Shown here one piece after another: positions 39,779 through 48,566 of a stretch of 64,000 bases of DNA. Position numbers and translations under genes: made by a program. Source of the stretch: Candidatus Binataceae bacterium (lineage in GTDB: Bacteria; Desulfobacterota; Binatia; Binatales; Binataceae); assembly GCA_015478645.1 (NCBI GenBank), contig JADMIL010000004.1, forward strand, positions 1-64,000. Direction: 5' to 3'. Below the pieces are notes generated by a model, which saw only the letters and a program-made list of their open reading frames with translations, was not told the origin of the DNA and searched no databases. Numbering within the stretch: the stretch's first letter is position 1; each line of letters opens with the position of its first letter.

Positions 39779-40075
39779 ATGAGTAAGCGGTTATACGCAG
39801 GCAACTTGCATTTTGACTTAACCGACACGGCGCTCCAGCAGGTATTTGGGCACGTCGGCGGAGTTGAGAAGGCAGAGGTAATTAAGGACCGGGCGACCGG
39901 CCTGTCGCGCGGTTTCGGCTTCGTCGAAATGATGACGATCGAAGATGGCGAAGCGGCGATCGCGGAACTGGATGGTGCCGACGTAATGGGGCGGGTATTA
40001 CGGGTGGCGCCGGCCAAGCCGCACGAGCCCCCGCGGCGTGGGCGATCAGCCGCGTACGAAACAGGAATAGAATGA
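39779..40075 (+). CDS. RRM-domain RNA-binding protein
   Basis: RNP2 LYAGNL, RNP1 RGFGFVEM, canonical RRM spacing; Shine-Dalgarno-like GAGGAAGCGAGGG. Confidence 0.93.
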   Translation: MSKRLYAGNLHFDLTDTALQQVFGHVGGVEKAEVIKDRATGLSRGFGFVEMMTIEDGEAAIAELDGADVMGRVLRVAPAKPHEPPRRGRSAAYETGIE

Positions 40076-41346
40076 AGTCGCGGGCCGACATGGTGCATGC
40101 GTCACGCTTTGCAGATCACGTCGTCGTGCGGTCGGCGACGATAGCGGGGCGTATCGGCGGACTAGCGGAGTCCACTCGCAAATTGTCGCTTGAATCGACC
40201 GAGACCGCACACGGGATCCTCGCGGCTGCGCGCAGGAGCCGCAGGGTGCCAATCGGCCGGTCGAGTAATCCCTCGAGCAGCGATAGTTTGATCAGCCGCG
40301 TCGAGGACATCCCGACTTGGCGCCAGGCGCCAGCGCGCATTCGCGATCTTGAATCGAATGTAAATAGCCTTATCAGTGCCGCGGGACTAGCCACAGTCAC
40401 CGAACGAGTCGGTTCCGTGATAGGCGATATCGTGACTCATACGACCCGAGCGTCGCTGGCGATGCCGTCATGGTTATCGATTAATAAGATGGAAAGAGCG
40501 TCTCGCAGGTCATTGAATGCCCAGTCGACCGAACCTCAACAACGCAATCGATTAAACAATACTTTCGTCGACACCCGCAGCAGCTCCGCCGCAATCCATA
40601 CTAACTACCTCGGCTTGAGCGCACCTGACGTTATGTCGCCCGCAGGACCCGCACGGGATCAGCCCGCGGTGTATCCGTCGTCGTCAGGGTTCGATCCGAA
40701 GCGTCCAAATGGATATAACGCTCCCCGCTGGGGCGAGATGGGCTTTATACCTCTGACGGCAGCGAATACCCAAGGAGTTGCGCGCCACCGCAGTTTTTCG
40801 ACGCATCGGAATCGGCTTACTACCCTAGAAGCAGACGCCCGCAATAGAGGCCTTGTGCGCGCCGCGCAACGCTCTGCAAGCGACGCTTTCGACACTACCT
40901 ACACGAGATCAAAGACGTCACCCGCAGCGAATGTCGAGAACGCTGCGCGTCACGCTGCGCGACTTGGCTCGGCTGTTTACGCAAAAGGCGGTGCGCCGCA
41001 CGGAAATGGAGTCTCTTCAGACCGCGAATGGAGAAGCAATCGGCTGCGAAGGAACCGCGTTGAGGCTTGGGACCTCGATAATCGGTTTGCACGAGATTAC
41101 CGAAGGCCGAACGAATATTCGAGCGGCGGCGCGAATGACTATCTGAAGGGAAGAGAACGCAGCGCGTCGGGATACCGTGGCGAGAGCGTTCCGCTAATCG
41201 TGAACTACTCGCCCACGGTGACGCTGTTTGACGCCCCGCCTGGGGAGATGGAGCGACGGTTGGTTGAAGCAATCGGCCGCCATGGCAGCGACCTGGTGCG
41301 CGTGCTGAACCGAGAGATGGAAAAGCGGCGACGCGCGGGATTCTAG
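40072..41346 (+). CDS. Short tail tape measure-like protein
   Basis: Position; C-terminal VPLIVNYSPTVTLFDAPPGEMERRLVEAIGRHGSDLVRVLNREMEKR. Confidence 0.65.
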   Translation: MKSRADMVHASRFADHVVVRSATIAGRIGGLAESTRKLSLESTETAHGILAAARRSRRVPIGRSSNPSSSDSLISRVEDIPTWRQAPARIRDLESNVNSLISAAGLATVTERVGSVIGDIVTHTTRASLAMPSWLSINKMERASRRSLNAQSTEPQQRNRLNNTFVDTRSSSAAIHTNYLGLSAPDVMSPAGPARDQPAVYPSSSGFDPKRPNGYNAPRWGEMGFIPLTAANTQGVARHRSFSTHRNRLTTLEADARNRGLVRAAQRSASDAFDTTYTRSKTSPAANVENAARHAARLGSAVYAKGGAPHGNGVSSDREWRSNRLRRNRVEAWDLDNRFARDYRRPNEYSSGGANDYLKGRERSASGYRGESVPLIVNYSPTVTLFDAPPGEMERRLVEAIGRHGSDLVRVLNREMEKRRRAGF

Positions 41347-41415
41347 CGGGCGGACCTCGTAACACGGCCACCGGCCAAGTTAAGGCATACTTCGAGGCCA
41401 TAACTAAAGGATTGA

Positions 41416-42069
41416 ATGATGTTCGCGGTACTCGGCGAAATAGTCTTTGAAGTTCTAAGCTCACCCGAAAAGCTGGAATACACGCGCGACTGGGATTACG
41501 CGGAACTTCGTGTGATCGAGGATCGTCCGCGGCTTCAGTGGATAGCGGATAACCTGGCGTTGATCACGATCGATTTGCGCTTTCACGCCAGCTTTACCGT
41601 GCCCGAACTACAACTGGCCGCACTGATTGCGGCGGGTGACGATCACATTGCACGCCCGCTGGTGTTCGGAAACGGAATTCATCGCGGTTACTTTGTCGTG
41701 ACTTCACTTCGAACGATTGCGACGCAGATGACGGCGGCCGGCGACCTTGCGGGAATTACCGTGCGGACGACGCTTAAGGAATGGGCACTGAGTATTGAAA
41801 TAGATCCGGGGGCGCCGCCCATCGCTCTGTTCCCCCTGCTTGGCGTGGTAGCGGCTCCGGCGGGAACTTCGACCGCATTGGTGTCATACCCCGGAGCAGG
41901 TGGAGTCGCTGAGACGCTCAGCGCATTGATCCCGGTTTACGCATCACCGGCAATTCCCGCTCCAGGAGTCTCACCGATCCTCGACAACCCGGCCGCGACC
42001 GGCGCGGGATCGCCGCATCTGGTAGCCAATGATGTACCGCCGGGCACAATAGTGCGGGCGCCAAGATGA
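41416..42069 (+). CDS. P2 gpU-like tail protein
   Basis: MFAVLGEIVFEVLSSPEKLEYTRDWDYAELRVIEDRPRLQWIADNLALITIDLRFH. Confidence 0.92.
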   Translation: MMFAVLGEIVFEVLSSPEKLEYTRDWDYAELRVIEDRPRLQWIADNLALITIDLRFHASFTVPELQLAALIAAGDDHIARPLVFGNGIHRGYFVVTSLRTIATQMTAAGDLAGITVRTTLKEWALSIEIDPGAPPIALFPLLGVVAAPAGTSTALVSYPGAGGVAETLSALIPVYASPAIPAPGVSPILDNPAATGAGSPHLVANDVPPGTIVRAPR

Positions 42070-42139
42070 ATCGCCTCGCTCGGTTAGCAGGTTTTCCGAC
42101 TGACAGTCATACTCTGCAAGTACTGAAGAAGACAACTCA

Positions 42140-42367
42140 ATGGTCCAAGCACAATTCCTGACACACGTAACAATCCGGGGCGAGCGCTGGGATTCGCTTG
42201 CCTGGAAATACTACGGCGACGCCACCCTGTTTTCACCGATCGTGATGGCTAATCCGCAAATCGCGGTCGAACCGGTCTTCGAGGCAGGCCTGGTGATTGG
42301 TGTTCCGATATTACAGGTGAGCCAGGCGACCACCAGCGACCTGCCTCCGTGGAAACGAACTTCATGA
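42140..42367 (+). CDS. Tail protein X (LysM-like)
   Basis: THVTIRGERWDSLAWKYYGDATLFSPIVMANP. Confidence 0.92.
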   Translation: MVQAQFLTHVTIRGERWDSLAWKYYGDATLFSPIVMANPQIAVEPVFEAGLVIGVPILQVSQATTSDLPPWKRTS

Positions 42368-42663
42368 TGAAGCGGCTGCGGAACTTGTGCGTGCGGTTTT
42401 TTCCAACGCGGCCGTTATGCGCGAAATGCGTGTCCGGACGCATGTCGCATCCGGTGTATTGTAAGGGCGAAGCGTGTGCTCATCGTCGGCAGAGAACCGT
42501 GTATTCATTACACGAGCATTTATACCTTCAATGCAGTAGATGTGGATACGTAGTCTGGTACCCGTGCGCTGATCATCGAGACATTGATCGGCATAAACGC
42601 AAGCGGTGTGCCGCTTCGCCGCTACTGCTAATAATCCGGCAGCGCTGTAAGGATGCCCACTAG
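42349..42663 (+). CDS. Cys/His-rich (putative zinc ribbon) small protein
   Basis: CAKC, CKGEAC, CSRCGYVVWYPC; overlaps X and abuts D. Confidence 0.5.
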   Translation: METNFMMKRLRNLCVRFFPTRPLCAKCVSGRMSHPVYCKGEACAHRRQRTVYSLHEHLYLQCSRCGYVVWYPCADHRDIDRHKRKRCAASPLLLIIRQRCKDAH

Positions 42664-43683
42664 ATGAGCGGCGCGAGTTTTTTTGCGGTGCGATCTCCGA
42701 GTTGGGTATTAACCTACCTTGGGGTCAACATCACGGCCGACATTTCTTCGATGGTCCTGTCGATCATCTATACGGACGCGCTGCAGGGCGAATCCGGACG
42801 CCTAGAAATTGAGATCGAGGATCATGACAAGCGCTGGCAGGGCCCCTGGTACCCGACTGAGGGAGATGCTGTCAATTTACTAATCGGCTATGCGGGCGAA
42901 CCTATGCTGCCTTGCGGAGACTTTCAGGTCGATGAACTCGGGCTGGGCGGGATATCATCGGGGCCGCCGGACGTGTTCCACTTGCGCTGTCTGGCCGCGT
43001 ATATTACGCCGGCGATGCGCACACTCAATAGCGCGGGATATGAAAATCAGACACTGCTTCAGATCGCGGGAACGATTGCAGGAAAATATGGATACAGCGT
43101 TGTCGGCGCGCCGGATGCGCTAAACCTATCGTTTGCACGGGTTACGCAGCGACAAGAGACCGACGTGGCGTTTCTCAATCGGCTTGCGCAAACGCACAAT
43201 TACAATTTTACAATACGTGGTAGTCAACTCGTCTTCTATTCGCGCGCGACTCTCGAGGCCGCGGCACCGGTTGCGACAATCACGCGCAGCGACATAGTCA
43301 CTTTCAACTTCACGAACAAGACGCATCGAGTTTACATGGGGGCGCAAGTCTCATACCAGGATCCAGCGACCAAGCAGTTGCTGACACAGCGATCAGTCGC
43401 CGCACCGACGACGCCCACCGGCGATACTCTAAAGCTTGCACGGCGTTGCGAAAACCAGCAGCAGGCACTCCTTAAAGCGCAAAGCGCGCTGCATCGCGCC
43501 AACATGAAGCGCGCGACGGCTCAGCTCACAACAATTGGTGCGACGATTTACGTGGCAGGCAACAACGTCAATGTCGCGGGTTTTGGCGTCAATGACGGCG
43601 TCTACTTGATCGAAACGGCGCGTCATCGATTGACGCGGGCGACAGGCTATACGACGGAACTAGAAGCGCGGCGCGTCGATTGA
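42664..43683 (+). CDS. P2 gpD-like baseplate hub / late control protein
   Basis: NITADISSMVLSIIYTDALQGESGRLEIEIEDHDKRWQGPWYPTEGD. Confidence 0.93.
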   Translation: MSGASFFAVRSPSWVLTYLGVNITADISSMVLSIIYTDALQGESGRLEIEIEDHDKRWQGPWYPTEGDAVNLLIGYAGEPMLPCGDFQVDELGLGGISSGPPDVFHLRCLAAYITPAMRTLNSAGYENQTLLQIAGTIAGKYGYSVVGAPDALNLSFARVTQRQETDVAFLNRLAQTHNYNFTIRGSQLVFYSRATLEAAAPVATITRSDIVTFNFTNKTHRVYMGAQVSYQDPATKQLLTQRSVAAPTTPTGDTLKLARRCENQQQALLKAQSALHRANMKRATAQLTTIGATIYVAGNNVNVAGFGVNDGVYLIETARHRLTRATGYTTELEARRVD

Positions 43684-43846
43684 TGGATCGGGGCGGCCAT
43701 GGCAGTGGGGTAATATCATGATCACGCCCAGGCAGCAGGCATGGACCGTCGCGGATGATCCGTCTGCACGGTTAAGCGCACACATCGGTACGGCACCTTT
43801 GCACACAACGATCTCCGCAACCCGACGCGGCTGACGAGAGGCCCCT

Positions 43847-44374
43847 GTGTTTCGAGTTGGCATAGTAAAGAGTCTGGATGCGACGAATGCCCGGGTGCGG
43901 GTGGTGTTTCCCGATCGCGATCAGATGCAGAGCTGGTGGCTCCCGGTAGTTTTTGCGAAGACGCAAAACGATAAAGAGTACTGGCTGCCGGATGTGGGCG
44001 AGCAAGTGGTCTGTGTAATGGATGAATACGACGAAGACGGCGCTGTGCTCGGAGCGATTTATTCGAGTGTGGATCGGCCGCCGGTGGCAAGCGCCGACAA
44101 GTTGCACTGGTCGGCAAAAGACGGGGCGGTATTCGAATACGATCGGGCGGCTCACGCGTTCGCAGTGAGTATTCCCACAGGCGGAACGATAACAATAAGC
44201 GCGAACGGCGCGAATATCGCGATCGACGGCTCGGGCGACGTGTTAATCGCGGCCGCCGGAGAGATCACTCTCGCCGGCGGGGGGCCCGCTGTTGCACGCG
44301 TCGGAGATATAACGACTTGTCCCGCGGGTTCGGGACAGATAGTCAGTGGCAGCGCAAAGGTAAATGCCGGATGA
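43847..44374 (+). CDS. Baseplate assembly protein V (spike)
   Basis: VGIVKSLDATNARVRVVFPDRDQMQSWWLPVV...DVGEQVVCVMDE. Confidence 0.9.
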   Translation: MFRVGIVKSLDATNARVRVVFPDRDQMQSWWLPVVFAKTQNDKEYWLPDVGEQVVCVMDEYDEDGAVLGAIYSSVDRPPVASADKLHWSAKDGAVFEYDRAAHAFAVSIPTGGTITISANGANIAIDGSGDVLIAAAGEITLAGGGPAVARVGDITTCPAGSGQIVSGSAKVNAG

Positions 44375-44479
44375 ACCCTCGACCGCTTTTTTCGCAGGGT
44401 TGGCGAACTTGCCAAAACGCAAGAGATGATCGTCGCGATGATCACGGTGTCAACGATGTGTAAGGCGGGTAAATAGGCG

Positions 44480-44923
44480 ATGAGTGTCGGCGCAATCACC
44501 CTGGCGGACATCACGTCTGCCGACTGGTCGTTGGCCCTTGATCAATCCGGAATGCCGGGTACAGGGCTGGGCAACGTGGTCCAAGGTGTGGCGGACGTTA
44601 ACCAATGTATCCGAATCATTCTGACGACTCCGCGCGGCAGCGACCCGCTGCGGCCGACGTTTGGAGCGGACATCTGGCAATACGTAGACTATCCAGTCAA
44701 CTCGGCGATACCCGCGATTGTACGCGAGGTAACCCAGGCGATAGCACTCTGGGAACCGCGGGTCACACTGCTGTCGGTTAGAGCAACGCCAGCGCAGGAT
44801 GATACCGCGCAGTCGGGTGCGCATCTGGATATTGCGATCACCTGGCAGCTCAAATTGAGCACCAAGAACGGAAAAATAATGACCACGCCAAACAGTACGA
44901 CGGTGACTATACCGACCGCTTGA
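44480..44923 (+). CDS. GPW/gp25 baseplate wedge protein
   Basis: DVNQCIRIILTTPRGSDPLRPTFGADIWQYVD. Confidence 0.92.
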   Translation: MSVGAITLADITSADWSLALDQSGMPGTGLGNVVQGVADVNQCIRIILTTPRGSDPLRPTFGADIWQYVDYPVNSAIPAIVREVTQAIALWEPRVTLLSVRATPAQDDTAQSGAHLDIAITWQLKLSTKNGKIMTTPNSTTVTIPTA

Positions 44924-44986
44924 ACGGCCTGGAGTCAGGCTGAGTTCATCGGGAGACGCGCCGATGACGGAATGGAGTGAAAGCTG

Positions 44987-46156
44987 ATGGCTGGTGGTAT
45001 TCCGCTGCTGCCGCCGCCGGTGTTCGTCGACGACGCCGACGGCCTGGACCCCAACCTGATCCTCGCCGACATGGTGTCGGCCTTTCAGACCGCCGCAGGC
45101 CGTACATTACAGCCTGCACAGGTCGAGCGATTGCTGATCAATCTGTATGCGTATCGTGAATCGCTGATACGCAACGCAATTCAATACGCGGGGCAGCAGA
45201 ATCTGCTGGCCTATGCCGCATTCCCGATGCTCGACTACCTCGGCCAGCTACTGAGTATTATCCGGCTGGGCGCACAGGGAGCCACGACGACGCTCCAGTT
45301 TACATTGGCCAACCCGCTCAGTATCGCCTATGTGATTGCGGCCGGCACACAGGTCGGGACCATTGACGGTCAATTTGTTTTCGCCACAATCGAGAGCCTT
45401 ACGATCCCGGCCGGCTCAATCTCAGGTTCCGTGCAGGCCACCAGCACCACGCCGGGGACGGGCGGTAATGGCTATCTGGCCGGGCAGGTGAACGTCCAGA
45501 TTAGCCCGAGTGTATTGATCTCCGCGGTGACCAACTCCGACACCAGCGCGGGCGGCGCGTCGCCTGAAACCGATGAGCACTTGCGTGCCCGGATCCAGGC
45601 GGCGCCCAATCAGTTCAGCACGGCGGGTCCGGAAGGCGCCTACCGTTTTTTTACGCTTAGCGCCGACCCGTCGATTATTGACGCGCAGGTCGTGACGCCG
45701 GCGCCGGGACAGGTGGTGGTTTACGTACTGACCGGTCCGATCACGATCCAGCCGGCGCCGTCGCCGAATCCGGCGGCGATCGCGAGTTCCGGGCTGCTGG
45801 CGAAAGTGGCCATTGCACTCAGCGGCGACAGCGTGCGGCCATTGACTGACACGGTGAGTGTAATGGCGGTGACCGAGACTGACTATCAAATCTCCGGCAC
45901 GATCACCATCTACTCCGACGCCGATCCGGCGGCCACGATGGCGGCGGCGAACGCCGCTGCCCAAAGCTATGCGATCGCGTTGGCCTCGCGTATCCAGCGC
46001 GACATCGTGCCCAGCCAGATTATCGAGGCGCTGTCAGTTACAGGCGTTTATGAGGTGGTGCTGACTTCGCCAAGCTACACTCAACTGCAACCCGGGCAAT
46101 GGGCTAATTGCATCGCGGTGACGCTCAGCCAGGCAACCAGCTCGCAATTGAGTTGA
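44987..46156 (+). CDS. Baseplate J protein
   Basis: LINLYAYRESLIRNAIQYAGQQNLLAYA; SGGASPETDEHLRARI. Confidence 0.93.
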   Translation: MAGGIPLLPPPVFVDDADGLDPNLILADMVSAFQTAAGRTLQPAQVERLLINLYAYRESLIRNAIQYAGQQNLLAYAAFPMLDYLGQLLSIIRLGAQGATTTLQFTLANPLSIAYVIAAGTQVGTIDGQFVFATIESLTIPAGSISGSVQATSTTPGTGGNGYLAGQVNVQISPSVLISAVTNSDTSAGGASPETDEHLRARIQAAPNQFSTAGPEGAYRFFTLSADPSIIDAQVVTPAPGQVVVYVLTGPITIQPAPSPNPAAIASSGLLAKVAIALSGDSVRPLTDTVSVMAVTETDYQISGTITIYSDADPAATMAAANAAAQSYAIALASRIQRDIVPSQIIEALSVTGVYEVVLTSPSYTQLQPGQWANCIAVTLSQATSSQLS

Positions 46157-46175
46157 TGAGAATAGGGCTTAGCGG

Positions 46176-46292
46176 GTGGCAAATAATACCTCGTTATTCG
46201 ATTACCTAACAGGCATTATCGCCGTGGCTGACAAGGCGCACGACGAAGTGTTTCAACCCGACAACACGGTCGAGCAGAAATGGCGCAACTGA
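46176..46292 (+). CDS. Small unannotated ORF (38 aa, GTG start) between J and I
   Basis: VANNTSLFDYLTGIIAVADKAHDEVFQPDNTVEQKWRN, overlaps gpI start by 13 nt. Confidence 0.35.
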   Translation: MANNTSLFDYLTGIIAVADKAHDEVFQPDNTVEQKWRN

Positions 46293-47116
46293 CTATCCAA
46301 CCTTCGATCAACGATATGCGCAGCAACACGCTGCTCGATCTTATTGAGCGGATGGATGCGCTCGACCTGACGCCAATTCTAGTCTATCGGCTGAACTCCA
46401 CTCCGGATAGCGCATTGCTGCTGCTGGCGTGGCAGTTCGACATGCTTGGACCGCAATGGCAATTGGGCGCGCAGTTGACGGAGTCGGTCGACGCGCTAAC
46501 CGCGATCGATCCGCTGATTGACATCGACACACTTAATTCGATCAATAGCATCCTCGGTCCGTCGGATTACGATTCGCTGCGAGCGCTGCTCAAGGTGGCG
46601 ATTCCGTTGCATCGTACGCGCGGTACGCCGTATGCGATCAAGACGGCGCTGGCGTCGCTCGGTTGGGGAAGCGTTACGCTGGAGGAGGGTCAGTCGTCGT
46701 GGGGCGGTACGCAGTATCCGAGCGACCAGGGGTGGGCGGTGTTCCGCGCGCTGATCAATCTCGCCAGCGGGCAGAGCGTTGACAGCGGCGCCGCGACGCG
46801 GGCGATCGCCACAATCAATTTTTTCAAACCGGTACGCGCGTGGCTGGACTCGATATGGTTTATCGGGGCGCCGATCGCTGACGGCGCGCCGGCGCCAGCC
46901 GATTTTGTTCTGTCAATTTTTATGCAGGGCGATCCGGTGCCGGAACCGGGAGATATCATCAACGCGCCGGGCTGGCCACTTGCGGATCTGAAGACTATCG
47001 CACCCCTTTACAACGATCACTTTACGCATGTCGGAATTACTTACGGCGCTAATCAGCCAGCGGTTGCGGACTCTGGTGTAATCGTGAACGGCGCCGCGAT
47101 CGCCGCGCGCGCGTAA
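46280..47116 (+). CDS. Tail protein I
   Basis: LLAWQFDMLGPQWQL...LHRTRGTPYAIKTALASLGWG. Confidence 0.92.
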   Translation: MAQLTIQPSINDMRSNTLLDLIERMDALDLTPILVYRLNSTPDSALLLLAWQFDMLGPQWQLGAQLTESVDALTAIDPLIDIDTLNSINSILGPSDYDSLRALLKVAIPLHRTRGTPYAIKTALASLGWGSVTLEEGQSSWGGTQYPSDQGWAVFRALINLASGQSVDSGAATRAIATINFFKPVRAWLDSIWFIGAPIADGAPAPADFVLSIFMQGDPVPEPGDIINAPGWPLADLKTIAPLYNDHFTHVGITYGANQPAVADSGVIVNGAAIAARA

Positions 47117-47153
47117 CGACGGAGCGAACCGTCAAAGCCAACGAGAGGGACCA

Positions 47154-47798
47154 ATGCGACCATCAGGGATTGTGACGCTATACAAGGGCGGGCGCCTCGT
47201 CTGGACGGGGCACAACCTTTATGTGAACGCGGGGCTGCCGCCGCTGGCTAATCTGATCGCGGGCGTGACCACGGGACAGTACGTTGCCGCGATGGGCTTC
47301 GGTTCCGGTGCGACCGCGCCGGCGGCGACCGATACAGGTCTGACCGCCTCGCCGACGTACTATAATGCGATCGGATCGCACAGCTTTCCTTCGTCGGGAA
47401 GTGTGCAATTCAATTACTCACTGCTGGCGACCGATTACGGCGCAGCGGGCCTGACAATTCAGGAACTCGGGCTCTTTGCCAATGCCAGCGCGCTGGCGTT
47501 GCCCGCGGCTATCGGGACGGCCAATCCCGCGTGGAACGCTGCGACTGCGTACGTCGTCGGCAACCTGGTGACCGATAGCAACGGCAATCTCCAGCGCTGC
47601 ACGACCCTTGGGACCAGCGGCGGCAGCGCCCCGACGTGGTCAAGTATCGTCGGCGGGAGCACCTCGGATGGCTCCGCGGCATGGACACTGGTGGCGCTGC
47701 ATACCGCGCCGGGACCGATTCTGGCGCACGTCGCGGTGCCGGCCTTCGCATATACCGGAACGGGAAACTATTCAGGGACATGGACGCTTACTTTCTAA
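47154..47798 (+). CDS. Tail/fibre-associated protein with carbohydrate-binding-like insert
   Basis: WNAATAYVVGNLVTDSNGNLQRCTTLGTSGGSAPTWSS. Confidence 0.65.
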   Translation: MRPSGIVTLYKGGRLVWTGHNLYVNAGLPPLANLIAGVTTGQYVAAMGFGSGATAPAATDTGLTASPTYYNAIGSHSFPSSGSVQFNYSLLATDYGAAGLTIQELGLFANASALALPAAIGTANPAWNAATAYVVGNLVTDSNGNLQRCTTLGTSGGSAPTWSSIVGGSTSDGSAAWTLVALHTAPGPILAHVAVPAFAYTGTGNYSGTWTLTF

Positions 47799-47905
47799 TA
47801 GCCGCGGCTTCGTAATAAGCGCGCGGCTGCGCCGAATCGCGCGCGCATCCTATACCCGCTTGGCCTGGGACGTAGCGCGCAGATGATTAAAAGGATAATC
47901 AGCTA

Positions 47906-48478
47906 ATGGCGACATTGATCGATAGTCCCGAATTCAGCGCAAACGAGATTTACCAGATCCAACAGACCGATCCGGTCGAAGGGGCGGCCACTGGAGCGAG
48001 CTTCAATGGCGCCGGAGTCAGCAACCAGCCGCATCAGCAACTCGCCAACCGCACCGCGCTGCTCAAACAGCGGCAGGATACGAATATCGCGAATATCGGT
48101 GTGCTGCAGGACTTCATGGCTGGGTTCATCGGTTCATTACAGACTAACGGCTACCTGCAGATACCGATTGTGGACGTCCTGCGAGGGCCGATTACAGCGA
48201 TAATTCAGTGGGGCTATTACGCATTGCCGCAGGTAGCCATTGCGTTAGACACCGAGTACTCAGTGACCTGGCCGCTGCGGTTTCCAAACACAATCCTGAT
48301 CCCGCCGCTGGCGACAAATGTGTATTTCCAGACCAGCGGCCGAAATACCGCGGCGTCGGTGGTGACTTATAGCGAGCGCGGCGCGACCTTCGTGCTGGAC
48401 GTACCCAACAGCAGTTACGGATCGTTCGCAGGCAACGAGAAATCCAATGGATTTTCGTGGCTTGCGATCGGTTTCTAA
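47906..48478 (+). CDS. Tail fibre-associated protein
   Basis: NEIYQIQQTDPVEGAATGASFNGAGVSNQPHQQLANRTALLKQ. Confidence 0.7.
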   Translation: MATLIDSPEFSANEIYQIQQTDPVEGAATGASFNGAGVSNQPHQQLANRTALLKQRQDTNIANIGVLQDFMAGFIGSLQTNGYLQIPIVDVLRGPITAIIQWGYYALPQVAIALDTEYSVTWPLRFPNTILIPPLATNVYFQTSGRNTAASVVTYSERGATFVLDVPNSSYGSFAGNEKSNGFSWLAIGF

Positions 48479-48566
48479 GCGCGCTTAGCGGGTCGAATGG
48501 TGCAGATGCTCCACGGCGGCGAGGGACATCCAGCTGATCGCCCGCCGAGCAGGACATGTAAAAATA

